From assembly GCA_963693365.1 (NCBI GenBank), contig CAVNZM010000009.1:1054001-1118000 (forward strand): a stretch of 64,000 nt of DNA, in the 5' to 3' direction. Numbering within the stretch: position 1 is the stretch's first letter; every line of letters starts with the position of its first letter. Shown one piece after another: positions 1-13,215 of the stretch. The notes beneath the pieces were generated by a model that worked only from the letters and a program-made list of their open reading frames with translations, did no database searches and was not told where the DNA came from. Source of the DNA: Amoebidium appalachense. Lineage: Eukaryota; Ichthyosporea. The position numbers were made by a program, and so were the translations under genes.

Positions 1-127
1 GTTGTCAGTATTTGATGCCGTTGTTTTTATCTTTGACTATGTAGAACACAACACAATACCTCCTATCTCCTTTTTAAAGCCTCTTCTGCTCCCGGGGATC
101 TTGACTTTCTTCCCCAAGTTCTATAGA

Positions 128-164
<37 letters not shown>

Positions 165-960
165 AAGGGCCATGCGCAACTTCGTCTCTGGTTTGGTCCT
201 TCTGGCTTAGTCTTATTTTATCGATCTTCTGCCTTACTGTTCCCCCCCCCCCCCTCCAAAAAATAATAATAACAATAAAATAAAATGAAATAAATAAAAA
301 AAAACCCTCCCCCCTCCCCTCCCTCCCCCCTCCTCCCCCCCCCCCCCCCCCCCCTCCCCTACCCCCATCCATATTGTGCTGTCCCCTCCTAACCTCCCCC
401 CCCCCCCCCCCCTTCTATCCCCTGCAGTTTTTCTCTACACAAACATACACCACTGTCCGTCACTTTCTTTCATAATCCATTCCCGCGCATACACAGTAAC
501 CACACCAGGTCATTACACCCACTCCATTCACCTAGCACACCTTCTACAGATCTTGCTTTTTCTGTTCCGACACACACTGTTTTCAATTCCTCGCTCAAAG
601 GGCTTTGATTTTGTCTGTTTACCCATCTGCCTTGCTTTTTTATGCTCTTGGGTCGAGCACCCCCCTCCCCCCCCCCCCCCCCCCCCCCTTCCTCCCCACC
701 CTTTCCCTTCACGCATCATCTCTCTCCGTCTCCCCCCGGGAGTCTCTCTCCCCTCTTTCCATTGCCCTTTCCTTCACAACTAATTTAATGGGCCGTATCT
801 CCGTGCTCATATCTATCTCTTGTGTTTATCCACCGTCGCTCTGCTAATTTGATATCTGTGTGTTTCAAGTCCAGTCCTTGCATGTGATTTGCTGTTTTTT
901 TTTTGTTTTTTTTTTGTTTTTTTTTTTGGTTTGTTTTTGTACTCCACTCCAGTTGGGGTA
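1..960. repeat. C-rich low-complexity DNA
   Basis: Long cytosine homopolymers (about 131-162, 241-254, 336-352, 398-412, 661-688) are separated by C/T-rich sequence and a T/G stretch near 894-935. Open frames here translate to polyproline or polyglycine on either strand and carry no recognisable domain. I see no gene. Confidence 0.85.
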
Positions 961-982
961 CGTCATCCCTTGCCCCCCCCCC

Positions 983-1210
983 CCCCCCCCCCCCAAGACG
1001 GGTGACCTACTCATGTTCAAGTGAAACAGTATCTGAGTTGGGTTCGTTAACGAGGGGAATAGGTCGAAACCGGGTACTGTGGATGACGTGGGCCCCCCCT
1101 GAGGATGGGCTCTGCTTATTATGCATACTCTTTATGTATGGCTTGCATTCTGCATCGTGTTATCCGTTTGTTCTTGTGTACTTCGTACTTTTTGACGCAT
1201 TCAACCCCCC
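983..1210 (+). repeat. poly(C)-tailed dispersed repeat, subfamily A
   Basis: This copy runs from AAGACGGGTGACC through a GGTCGAAAC motif and GAGGATGGGCTCTGC to GACGCATTCAA, and then directly into a C homopolymer. Near-identical copies lie at 12985-13215 (minus) and 38335-38605 (plus). All end in a C-run at the same base. AAGACGGG and GGTCGAAAC loosely resemble RNA polymerase III A and B boxes, which is inference only. Confidence 0.75.
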
Positions 1211-1230
1211 CCCCCCCCCCCCCCCCCGGT

Positions 1231-1512
1231 TTTTCTGCCTGCATGCTTAAATTGTTTGATTGCGGGTTTCTCACTTTTGTGACGTTTTGTTATTTGTCCG
1301 TTGTTGTCTCCTCCATATTTCCAACCCTCTAACGCATACATCCCCCCCCCCCCCCCCCCTCCACAACCCCCCCCCCCCCCCCCCCCCCCTCTATTCTGAT
1401 GGGCACACCTAATAGTGTTTACTCCGTATGCGTGCTTTGCAATCTGTATCATGTTGTCCGTCGTGAGTGTGTACTTTTGTACTCCAGAACACATTCTTAC
1501 CCCCCCCCCCCC
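1231..1512 (+). repeat. related poly(C)-flanked repeat monomers
   Basis: Two further modules follow the subfamily A copy. The first (about 1231-1340, TTTCTGCCTGCATGC to AACGCATACAT) recurs at about 38656-38750. The second (about 1396-1500) keeps a GATGGGC...CTCCGTATGCGTGC...TTCTTAC layout. Each ends in a C-run. Confidence 0.55.
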
Positions 1513-1554
1513 CAAAAAAAAAAAAAAAAAAAAAAAAAAACAAAAAAAAAACAG

Positions 1555-2178
1555 GCACTCCAATTTGAATGGGCAGTGAAACACGAGGCCCCACGTCATC
1601 TCCACGGGCTTACGGGCCGACTGACAAAACTGCAAAAAGTGCTTTCGAAGGCAAAATGGACCGCACAGGCACCCCCAGCAGCCGAGATATCTCTGCGTGT
1701 TCATTGGTTGATAGCCGAAATTCGGCCTGCGAAATTTAGTTATCCCAGCTATGTTTCTGAGAGTTTTGCCACGTGTGTGGAAGAGGATTTGTGTGGGTCG
1801 GATGAGGATGAGACTGAGGTGGATTGTAAAGAGGACGATATAAGTGAGGGGGTTATGAGGGTACATCAGGATATTCTGAGGGTTGAAATTTCATGTTCTG
1901 AAGGAATTAATGTTGGTGGTGAGTGCGATGAGAGCGAGGATGACGTGCCACTTGCCCAACACGCTGCACGAATGCAAAAACATAAATTACAAGAAGGCAG
2001 AAAATATAGCGAACCAACGAAAGATCGGCCTGTAAACAGTGATGGTGGCAACAGAAAGAAAAAGGATGCCGGAAAAGTTGGGGGTTACTTTAATAAACGT
2101 AAACCCGGGATTACGAATACTAAGGTGAAGAAGAGAGCAAATGTGGATACTGATGTTATTAGTGCTGTAACAAAGTGA
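1555..2178 (+). CDS. 3'-terminal exon of an unidentified acidic/basic protein
   Basis: An open frame of 207 codons ends in TGA at 2176-2178. A splice acceptor fits at CAG (1552-1554), at the end of a C-run plus poly(A) tract, the same arrangement as TBC1D7-like exon 9. Upstream exons were not found. The first about 70 residues are mixed and partly hydrophobic. A strongly acidic segment follows (Asp/Glu-rich, about residues 80-150), then a Lys/Arg-rich tail with KKKDAGK and KVKKRA motifs that look like nuclear localisation signals. I do not recognise a family. The frame technically extends upstream to about 1399, but that part is repeat DNA and is unlikely to be coding. That this is a nuclear protein is inferred only from charge pattern. 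Confidence 0.4.
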   Translation, partial: ALQFEWAVKHEAPRHLHGLTGRLTKLQKVLSKAKWTAQAPPAAEISLRVHWLIAEIRPAKFSYPSYVSESFATCVEEDLCGSDEDETEVDCKEDDISEGVMRVHQDILRVEISCSEGINVGGECDESEDDVPLAQHAARMQKHKLQEGRKYSEPTKDRPVNSDGGNRKKKDAGKVGGYFNKRKPGITNTKVKKRANVDTDVISAVTK

Positions 2179-2612
2179 TTGCAATTGCGTAAATTGATGA
2201 AGACACTTGTAATTGCAAGATAGTGGTGGTAGCACGTAACATTGTGGTAATAATAGACTTTGTGAACGGTTGTGTTACTAATGTGAAAAAATTTTAGTAA
2301 ACGAATGCAGCGTGTGTGTAATCTGCATGGTAATCGCATGATAAGCATTATTGAAGAGCTTGTTGCCGTTGTATCACGAGCCATAATGGAATATTTGCAA
2401 ATGAGGTAGGCTCGTGGATACGATGGAAGCCCTAGGTATAAGGAGATGTTTGATACAAAATCTAGAACGGCAATATTTGAAACTATTTCCCAAAAGGTAA
2501 GCTTAAAACCAAAATCGTACGCTTTTGTGTGTGTCTGGGCCCTAAATGCGCCCCCCCCTCCCCCCCCTCTCCCCCGCCTATAGCTGAGAACTCAGAGGTT
2601 GAATCTCCCACC

Positions 2613-2651
<39 letters not shown>

Positions 2652-2820
2652 CTCTACATCATCGGAACGTGCTTGGTCCAATCAGGTGCGAGGGGACTTC
2701 GTTGTAAGAACCAAAGTGTTGCGAATCTCAAAGAGATGAGGTGTGGTCAGGTGTCGGGCATAAGGCAAATAGAAATCCCATGGGCACACAGGCACCCGTA
2801 CCCACATGCGTGCGCATACA
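2179..2820. other. 3' flank, no gene seen
   Basis: This is AT-richer unique sequence down to about 2530, then two C-runs (2551-2575 and 2612-2648). No exon with convincing splice sites was found. Confidence 0.5.
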
Positions 2821-3141
2821 CACACAGAGAGAGAGAGAGAGAGAGGGAAGGGGGGGGGGGGGTTCTTGTGTTTGTGCGTATGCAAGTCCGGTATCAACCA
2901 CCCCTCCCCCCCCCCCCTCCTCCCCTGGGCCCCCCCGGGCCCCGGCGCCACAAGCAGGCCCTGTACAGCCCGAACACCATATAATGCATGTGTGCAGTGT
3001 GTGCACAGGCCGGCACGTGCGGGTCCCGGAGCACACACACACAGTCACCCCACATACAAGTGCACATGCACACACTGTAGCACATGTGCAAACACAGACA
3101 CACGCGTGCCACACCACACACACACATCCACACAAGCCCAT

Positions 3142-3182
<41 letters not shown>

Positions 3183-3300
3183 CACACACACACACACTAT
3201 ACACAAACACACAAACGTACGCACACACGGGACCTTACACACACACACGTGTACCACCCAAACACCCACACACATACATGCACACACACGTGTGTGTTAT
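2821..3300. repeat. (GA)n, poly(G), poly(C) and (CA)n tracts
   Basis: A short (AG)n at 2826-2844 leads to a G-run, then C-rich DNA at 2900-2945, then degenerate and perfect (CA)n from 3030 to 3295. All overlapping frames are His/Thr or Cys/Val repeats and are spurious. Confidence 0.9.
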
Positions 3301-3429
3301 GGTGTAGGCTATATGCATTGCAGAATCTGTAATCCTGCGGCGGCTGCCATGCTGTTACGGTTGTTGTTGTTGTTTGGGGGGGAGGGGGGGGGGGGGGGGG
3401 GGGGGGGGGGAGGGGGGGGAGAGGAGGAT

Positions 3430-3835
3430 AACATTTCTAGATCTCGGTGACAATGAGAGAAAGAGGGAGAGAGATTTGTCATCTCTACCTGCTTGCATGG
3501 AGGTGGGAGGGAGATATGAGCGCACAGAAATTTTGTTAATCCCTATGTATCTCCCTGCCTGCCACGGGAGAGGAAAGGAAATACAAGATGACATAACTAC
3601 ATCACCGTGTAGAGAGGGAGGGAGATATCACCGGACTGAGATATGTTATATCTCCCAGCTTGCTGTAGAGAGGGAGGGAGATATCACCGGGCTGAGATAT
3701 GTCAGATCTCCCAGCTTGCTGTAGAGAGGGAGGGAGGTATCACCGGACTGAGATATGCCATATCTCCCTCCTTGCCGTAGACAAGTTGGATGGAGATATA
3801 TCATATCCCTCCGCTTCCCGTAGAGAGACTTACCC
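3430..3835. repeat. 56-bp tandem repeat with internal inverted arms
   Basis: Three consecutive 56-bp units start near 3608, 3664 and 3720 (GTAGAGAGGGAGGGAG, then ATATCACCGG). Degenerate units flank them from 3480 and to 3830. Each unit holds GGAGATAT and later ATATCTCC, so each can fold into a hairpin. A diverged single copy is at about 10460-10525. Confidence 0.8.
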
Positions 3836-3889
3836 CACCAATAAGAACCCGCTAGTGGCCATACTCGGTTTTATTATGGTACACAGAAG

Positions 3890-4397
3890 GTGCCCCCCCC
3901 CCCCCCCCCCCCCCTCCCCCCATTCCCCCCCACCCCCCACCCCCCCCCCCCACCCCGTTGCCCCCCCCCATCCCCCCCAACAAGGGTCTTGTCGTGGCAA
4001 GGCTCAGGGCGCGATACGTTTCATGCGCACTCTTCAGTGCCCCGGATGATCCCTGCCCTGCCGTCAGTCCACACACACGGGCACGGGCACACATGCATAT
4101 ATGCACAGCCATACACATCACATACTGGCACGGACGCGGGCACACATATGCTGCACACCCATGCACATTGCACGGGCACACACCACGCACAAGTATGCAC
4201 ACTCATACACATAAACACACGCCCGTGCACGGGCACACATATGCATGCACAAATACTCCACCCAAACACCGGCACACACACACGGATACGGACACACACG
4301 CACAAATATGTACAACCATGCAGATAAACACATACAGGGGCACGGGCACACGTGCAAATATGCACACCTATACACATTGGGGGTTTTTTTTTTTTTT

Positions 4398-4439
<42 letters not shown>

Positions 4440-4440
4440 A
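3890..4440. repeat. C-rich, CA-rich and T-run/G-run composite tract
   Basis: C-runs occupy 3893-3985. Imperfect CA-rich DNA spans about 4065-4375. A T-run at 4385-4407 passes directly into a G-run at 4408-4438. No gene is seen. Confidence 0.85.
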
Positions 4441-4526
4441 AGGGTGATTTTCGGGGGCTTGGGGTGTCACAGTGGTGGCGGGACCCGGTGTCGTGCTGGT
4501 GCCACGGTGGTGTTGGTGTATGAAGT

Positions 4527-6301
<1,775 letters not shown>

Positions 6302-6639
6302 ATTAACCAGGCCCTCTGTTGTTGTTGTTACTTTCTCCAATGATCCATTCTGTTTAAGGGAAACTTGATTTTGAAATAGGGGGAGAGGGAGGGGCTAGCA
6401 GCAACTTTGAGGGGGAAGGGGACCCCCCCCCCCCCCCCCCCCTTTGGATGGGTGGGTATTCCCCTCGGAGGGGGGGACGGGGGGGGGGGACCCACTCACG
6501 CTAGCAGGTGGAGGGTGGAGGGGGGGGGGGAGGGGGGGGGGGGGGGGGAAGGGGAGGAATGCCCATCATCCACATACTTAAGGCCCCAACCACGTCGGCT
6601 GAGTCAACTTGCTCCGAGCAGAACACACCGGGTGTGAAA

Positions 6640-7075
6640 TTTTGTGCAAAAAGCAGAATTATTCTGCCAGAGCAGAATTATTCTGATAAAAGCAGATATG
6701 TTCAGCAAAAGCAGAATTATTCGACAAAACCAGAATTGTTCTGCTAAAAGCAGACTTATTCTGCTATTAGAAGCAGAATTAGTCTGCTATAAGCAGAAAT
6801 ATTTTGCTATAAGCAGAGTTATTCTGCTGTCGAAAGCAGAGTAATTCTGCTGTCAAAAGCAGAGTAATTTGCTTTTTGCTGGACAATTCTGCTAAAGCAG
6901 AGTAACTCTACTAAAACCAAAGTGATTCTGTTCAATTGGAAGCAGAATATTTCTGCTTTTTCAGAATAATTCTGCTTTTTGCAGAAAGATTTTTTTTTTT
7001 TTTTGCTGATGTATTCTGGATTTTGCAGAATAATTCCACTTTTCGCAGAATAATTCTGGTTTTTGCACGTGGACT
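6640..7075. repeat. cluster of GCAGAATTATTCTGC palindromes
   Basis: Roughly twenty near-copies of the half sites GCAGAAT and ATTCTGC are packed head-to-head and head-to-tail across about 430 bp, with spacers of A-rich or T-rich DNA. Many pairs form near-perfect 15-bp palindromes. A weaker second cluster is at 55320-55640. I see no open frame of interest. Confidence 0.85.
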
Positions 7076-7100
7076 CTGCCGATGTGGTTGGGCTCTTAGT

Positions 7101-7103
<3 letters not shown>

Positions 7104-7137
<34 letters not shown>

Positions 7138-7269
7138 TCCCCCCCCCCCCCCCCCCCCCCCCCCCCAAACACACACACACACACACAAAAAAAAAAAAGA
7201 AACAAAGGAGGGGGGGGGGGGGGGGGGGGGCACCATGTCGCACACACACACACACACTTCCGCACACAA

Positions 7270-7367
<98 letters not shown>

Positions 7368-7514
7368 CACATATGCGGCATTGTGGAATCGGGCACGTTT
7401 CTGCATTCTTACAACACGATGCATATGTACTTGAGCACACATATGCTGGGGGACCTGGTACCATGCGGCAAGCACACACACACAAAAAAAAATACACACA
7501 TCTCGGCACAACAA

Positions 7515-7568
<54 letters not shown>

Positions 7569-7580
7569 ATACAGCTCTGT
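7104..7580. repeat. composite C-run, (CA)n, A-run, G-run and (CA)n tracts
   Basis: In order: C-runs 7104-7166, (AC)n, poly(A), a G-run 7208-7230, (AC)n 7274-7365, a short unique island, and (AC)n 7515-7566. Confidence 0.95.
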
Positions 7581-7749
7581 GAGCACGCCGCATCATAGTG
7601 ATAGCGTTGCCCCCACTGAGTAATTCATGGTTTGAAACGCTGATCGTTAAACAAATATATTGGTGGGTGGGGTCAAGGGAATTTCAAAGCGATATGTTTG
7701 GCCATATTATGGGGAGAAGGGGAGGAACCACCCATTCCGAACTGTTGCT

Positions 7750-7910
7750 GCCCCCCCCCCCCCCCCCCCCCCCCGGCTCCCCGCCCCGTGATACTACCGG
7801 TATCCGGGGACCCCCCCCCCCCCCCCCCCCCCCGCCCCCCTCCCCCCCCTCCCCCCCCCCCCCCCCCCTTCCCCCCTCCCCCCCCTCCCCCCCCACCCAC
7901 TTTCCTCCCC
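7750..7910. repeat. C-run cluster
   Basis: Nearly uninterrupted cytosine homopolymers are split by GGCTCC, a 40-bp unique piece and a few T residues. Confidence 0.95.
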
Positions 7911-8183
7911 TCCCATCTCAAATATTGGAACACTTCAATACAAGAGAAGGGCATGAGCCGGGAGGAATAAACCGTGGTATAACACATGCATGTATATAAA
8001 GGGATATATAAGGGCAATAGATGAAAAAACAGCTGACAATGTTAACGTTTATTATACTTACACATCGAATTTAAGTTAAAAATGAATACAATTGTAACTT
8101 ATATTATTCCTTGCCGGTGATTCCAAAACCATTATCCAACAATTTCGGACACGCTGGATTTTTTTTTCTTTTTCTTTCTTTTT

Positions 8184-8222
<39 letters not shown>

Positions 8223-8484
8223 AGGGGGGGGGGGGGGGGGGAACGGTTAACGAAGAACAAGTCGAATCACACACACATACAAGTATAAAAACCATCGAAT
8301 TCGAAAGAAGACAGAATAATAATACTTGAAACGAAATACTAGGAATCCGCCCGTTTCCCCCTTTTTTCTCTGTGCGACTGCAGGCCGGCGTGAGCACGTG
8401 GCACTATTGAAGCAGTGGTCAAAAACGGCGCCAGATATGGAATGATATTGAATGATTGATCGAAGATCGCCATGGATTTTTAGC

Positions 8485-8760
8485 GCCATACTTAGGCATA
8501 TAAACAATGCTTTGATTGGTTTATATGATTTGGCATGGCATTCCAAAAGCTATTTCGATTGGCTTATATAGGGATGACAGATGCCTTCGTAGATCTATTC
8601 ATCTGGACGAGATGTGCAGAGCGCGCAGCCAAGGGGTATATCAGAGGCACAAATGCCCACCAGAAAGCAGTACAACAGCATCAAGCAACATAAAGAGTAG
8701 TCTAAACGCCAGCTAAATCCTACAAAAGCATCTATAAAATCCTCCAGTCAAGATACAACC
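8485..8760 (+). promoter_or_regulatory. putative promoter with CCAAT and TATA boxes
   Basis: Two inverted CCAAT boxes (GATTGG near 8513 and 8557) and a TATATA (about 8563) lie upstream. A TATAAAA at 8733-8739 is about 58 bp before the ATG at 8797. No simple repeats interrupt this stretch. Confidence 0.4.
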
Positions 8761-8796
8761 CCAGCCTATTAGCGCTGTACCAACAACTACTACAAC

Positions 8797-9012
8797 ATGT
8801 CGCCCCTCACCTTCCTCCTCTCCGCTGCCCTTGCTGCCTGCGCTGCTGCCGCCAGTCTGCCCTACCCAGGAAGTCCGCTATGTTACGCCATTTTGCCGAG
8901 CGCGTGCGATTCTAGGCCTGCCAACGGCCACCTGCTCGCAGGATGCCGTGCGATCCATCCCTTTGCAACGATGCTCCCCCTGAAATGTGCTCGAGAGACA
9001 CAGCATCAATGA
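8797..9012 (+). CDS. possible small secreted protein, first exon or degenerate gene
   Basis: The frame encodes 71 residues and starts with a convincing signal peptide: a short N-terminus, then a Leu/Ala core (TFLLSAALAACAAAA) and an SLPYP sequence after the likely cleavage point. The remaining about 45 residues include five cysteines and then stop. A TATA box precedes it at a sensible distance. Downstream, another frame (8987-9250) carries an amphipathic stretch (DIGDGFTSAADKVADF) with good codon bias, so an intron, a frameshift or a decayed gene could link the two. No family is recognised. Secretion is inferred from the signal peptide only. Confidence 0.35.
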   Translation: MSPLTFLLSAALAACAAAASLPYPGSPLCYAILPSACDSRPANGHLLAGCRAIHPFATMLPLKCARETQHQ

Positions 9013-9624
9013 CGTAGACCCACCTAGCGATGTTCTCCCATGGGATCCAGCTGAGGCTATCGTCTTGCTTGGGAGCTTGCAGGTGCCTGAGGCCGGTGCC
9101 AGTTCCCTGCACGCGCGCAGTGCACGTGCATGGCCAGGCCACGTACACGCACGGCGCAACATCTTCAACGACATTGGGGACGGCTTCACTTCGGCCGCTG
9201 ACAAAGTCGCCGACTTCAGCTCCGACGCAGTGAAGACGACAGGGGGCGATTCAAGTTCAAAACGGGAACGGAGGGCGGATGGGGGGGGGGGGGGGGGGGG
9301 AAGGACTCAGGGATGATTCATGGTGGGATTAATAACGGGTTCATGTATTTTTGTGGTTGGGTGCATACATACATAGCATGAGGTATTCCTTTGACTAACT
9401 CGTACCTGGGTGTAGTTGTTATTTTGCTTTGTTTTCTGCAAAACGTTGCTATATGCGGAATATATGGAACACAAATATGCAAACCACGGCAGTTTAGGAT
9501 GCCTTGGAAGTCTCAGGGTCACAAAAAACGTTGAAGCCTATTGATGCTTAATACATAACGGGCAAAATTTCACTGAGTGACTTTGTACAACGTGTCACAA
9601 CGTTAGAAAGAATCCACTAAACCG

Positions 9625-9775
9625 TTATTGCGTCCCCCCCCCCCCCCCCCCTCCCCCCCCCCTCCCTCTCCAGATCACCCCCTCGTTCTGTCAAATGCAG
9701 CAGTAACGTTTTACCCCTGTCCCTCTTCCTGCTCATCCGTTCCTCCCCCCCCCCCCCCCCCCCCCCCCCCCCCAC
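9625..9775. repeat. two C-run blocks
   Basis: Cytosine runs at about 9634-9665 and 9745-9773 flank a T/C-rich unique piece. Confidence 0.85.
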
Positions 9776-9864
9776 CCTTACCAGCGCACATACAACCCTG
9801 AAACCAGGGACTTTGTCCCCATTCAAATACTGTGTATGATATATGTATCATCCTACACAGTGTG

Positions 9865-9924
9865 TAGCAAGACGGGTGTCCCGGGCTTACGTATATATGT
9901 AAGCCCAGGACATCCGTCTTGCTA
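9865..9924. repeat. 60-bp inverted repeat (cruciform-capable)
   Basis: Arms of 26 nt (TAGCAAGACGG... and ...CCGTCTTGCTA) pair with two mismatches around a GTATATAT centre. A second small inverted repeat (ACTGTGT...ACACAGT, about 9828-9862) precedes it. The arm shares GACGGGTG with the poly(C)-tailed repeat family. Confidence 0.85.
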
Positions 9925-10305
9925 GGTGACTTATAAATATATTCCCTCCGCGAGCTCGTGCGTGATTTATTGGTTAATGGTTTGAGAATTGCAACATAGC
10001 CACGTGCACATTTATGATGCGCCTGAGTTCCAACGGTTTATCCCCTTCCTTACTAAGATAGGTGCTAGCGCTTGTCCGCCGGACAACGAACCCATTAGCA
10101 CCCCAAATCAAGCAGAGAGATATCCCTACTAGATATGTGGAGCTACATATATAGAGATATTGTTTTAGTAACTACGGCAACAAAGTGTGCTAATGACCAA
10201 CGAACAAACTTTAAAAGGTAGGACCGAAGCGACTAGTTCTAGGAGACGTTACGAAGGGTTTATGTGCATAAACGTTGGTGAATAAACGCCCTTGCGAACA
10301 TGCGC
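9925..10305. other. unique intergenic DNA
   Basis: No simple repeat, exon or RNA gene could be supported here. Confidence 0.4.
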
Positions 10306-10311
10306 CGCAAT

Positions 10312-10339
10312 GTTTTTTTTTTTTTTTTTGTTTTTTTTG

Positions 10340-10391
<52 letters not shown>

Positions 10392-11015
10392 TCTTATTGG
10401 CGGAAAGTGTTTGTACCCTTAGTGCTATCTGCTTGAATGTCGTAAAGAGCCTCGTGGATGGAGATGTTGCAACATTATATTTCATATCTCCCTGCCTGCC
10501 CGTGGAGAGGAAGGGAAGGATGAAACGTCTTTCCCTACTTGCCGCTCAAGATTTGAGTTTGCGGGTGTGTGCGTTGAATGTGGCGGAGATGTGTGCTATC
10601 ATAATGTGTTGTGCGTGTAAAAAGCAACATGTGTGTGTGTGTGCAGGAAATTCAATAAAGCTCGGCCTTGAGGTTTGGTTGGAGTGTGGCGCAGAAAGTC
10701 CGAAATGCACGAAGAAAGAGATTGTGGTGGGCTTCAACCGGGTAACAAGTGTGTTTGTGTGTGTGTGTGTGTGCACAACAGTAATAGTGGAACTGTTTCT
10801 TGTTTTCCATAAGGGGGGGGGGGGGGGGGGGGGGGGGGGTAAAGGAGGGGAAGCGAGTGCAGGGAAGAAGGAAAGGTGGCGAGGGGGGATGGGGGGGGGG
10901 GGGGGGGGGGGGTGGACGAGATACATGGAAGTTTGCCGGACTGGGAGGGGGGGGGGGGGGACGGGGGAGGGGGGAGCCAGTGGGGGGGGGGGGGGGGGGG
11001 GGGGAGGCAGCGGGG
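10312..11015. repeat. T-run/G-run composite and G-rich blocks
   Basis: T-runs at 10312-10338 pass into a G-run to 10389. G-runs recur at 10814-10838, 10890-10911, 10948-10960 and 10982-11004. The glycine-rich frames are spurious. A diverged copy of the 56-bp unit lies near 10460-10525. Confidence 0.85.
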
Positions 11016-11879
11016 CTGGGCATCTTGTATGTTGGAGGTCAGGGGGGCTTGGGAGCGGAAAGTGGTGGCGAGGGTCGGATTGGGTGCACTGTGTTGCAAC
11101 ATATATGTAGCCCCTTGCCCCCTTGCTCCACCCGCTTCCCCTCAAACAATATCATTCTCCCCTTCCCTATTCGCCGAGTGCGCACGATCCCCCTTACCCC
11201 TGGGTTTCCCACCCCAAGTGTATAGTATTAAACGTTTTTTTTTCGTATACAACCACTCCCTTGATGTTAAACTTTCCCAACGCAACCGGAAAACCGCCAA
11301 AGTGGCCGCCCAACCACCAACACCAAGTTGGCACCGTCGACGTCAACGTGCAGAATAAAGCCTCCGCACCAAAGGCTTCCATAGTATGTAACAATTTTTT
11401 TTTGGCAAAGCTGCGTTTGAAATTCCGCCTACGGGTATACTTCAGGGTTAGATTGTCGTATATATTTTTGAAGAGTTTTCTCAGCTGAGTGTTCGAGTGT
11501 CACAGTGCAAGTAGTCATTGGCACACTCCGTGTCTGAGACTCTACGGTAGTTAGTTACTGTATTGTTGATTGCATCTTTCTTATTGATGATAGCATCTGT
11601 GACATCTCGTCCGCTCATACTCTTTGGTAAAGTTACAAAGTTTTTAAAACAAAAAATTCCGCCGGAATGTACTCAAGAAATAGCTTCCCGGGCCCTCCCC
11701 CTCCCTCCTCCCCCCCTTGTCGCGCCCGTGCCAAGATCAATTTTTTCACAGGCTGAAAATGTTCCCCATACAATTTCAGCACTTTTATTACACCCTGCAA
11801 TATAACCCTCTTTCTCAACCTTCATGAAAACAACCTTTTGAATATTTTCGCGACGGCCGCCCATTGTTTCCCTTATGTC

Positions 11880-11960
11880 CGCCCTGCCCTCCCCCCCCCC
11901 CCCTCCCCCTCCTCCCTCGAAGTTTAACAAAAGCAAAATATCCACACACACGTGCGCGCG

Positions 11961-12019
<59 letters not shown>

Positions 12020-12157
12020 ACACACACACACAGTGCACACACACACACACACCCGTGACACACACACACCACACGGCATACACTTGATCTCCCGGCCCAT
12101 CCCACCCCCTCCTCCCCTTCGAGGAGCTCTCCGGCCTGCCTTCACCGGGGAGTCACC

Positions 12158-12200
<43 letters not shown>

Positions 12201-12270
12201 AGTACACCTCCGGCCTCCCTGGGCCCCTTCCCCCCAACCATCACACGCACACACACATGTACACACACAC

Positions 12271-12308
<38 letters not shown>

Positions 12309-12480
12309 ACATGAAAACACACAATTGGGTACACGCACGCACACACACACACACACTGTGACCACACATACAGGCCCACACAAACACACACAGGCGTACG
12401 TACACGTGGACACACACACACACGCACACGCACACACGTACACAGTCACACACACACACACAGTCTGGCACAGGACATAC
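11880..12480. repeat. C-rich, (CG)n(CA)n and (CA)n tracts
   Basis: C-rich DNA at 11884-11920 leads to (GC)n at 11953-11969 that passes into (AC)n to 12018. More C-runs sit at 12160-12200, followed by interrupted (CA)n to 12460. Confidence 0.9.
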
Positions 12481-12977
12481 GGTAACCATGGCCATATGAT
12501 GTGTACTCAATCACACAAACACATACAGTCCCGACACACACATATGCCTGCACTACATATGGCACATGCAGCCTCAGACTATGATGATGCACTCACACGG
12601 TGACTCAAATGGCAAGCAGCGATGCACATACACGTAACATCATGTTGTGACACACATGCACACAGACACACGTTCACCAAGGCCAATACATCTCTGAATA
12701 TACTTGTCTGATAAATGTTCAAATTGTGCGCACTTCAGCACAAACACATACACCATCTCCTCATCCCTTTGTCTCTCACAGATTCCCCCCCCCCCCCCCC
12801 CCCCCCCCACCCCCCGGCAGTATGCTTCTCTCTCTTGTCCGGCCCGCGCAAACACACGTGTACTGCCAGCAGCATCATCATGCTTGGCTGTGCTTGAGTG
12901 CGTGAAGTGTGTGTTCATTAATAGGAACACAGTTACTGTATGCATGTGGTAGCAAAGAAGAAGAAGCAGGGCGAGGG

Positions 12978-13215
12978 GGGGGGGGGGGGGGGTTTTGAAT
13001 GCGTCAAAAAGTACGAAGTACACAAGAACAAACGGATAACACGATGCAGAATGCAAGCCATACATAAAGAGTATGCATAATAAGCAGAGCCCATCCTCAG
13101 GGGGGGCCCACGTCATCCACAGTACCCGAGTTTCGACCTATTCCCCTCGTTAACGAAACCCAACTCAGATACTGTTTCACTTGAACATGAGTAGGTCACC
13201 CGTCTTGATCAGAGA
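12978..13215 (-). repeat. poly(C)-tailed dispersed repeat, subfamily A
   Basis: This is the reverse complement of the 983-1210 copy. On the minus strand it ends TTGACGCATTCAAAA and continues into a C-run (plus-strand G-run 12975-12992). Confidence 0.8.

Noticed and set aside
11265-11382. Possible exon starting MLNFPNATGKPPKWPP and ending at a GTATGT donor
   Set aside because: Codon use is reasonable, but no partner exon, promoter or family match was found, so it was not called.
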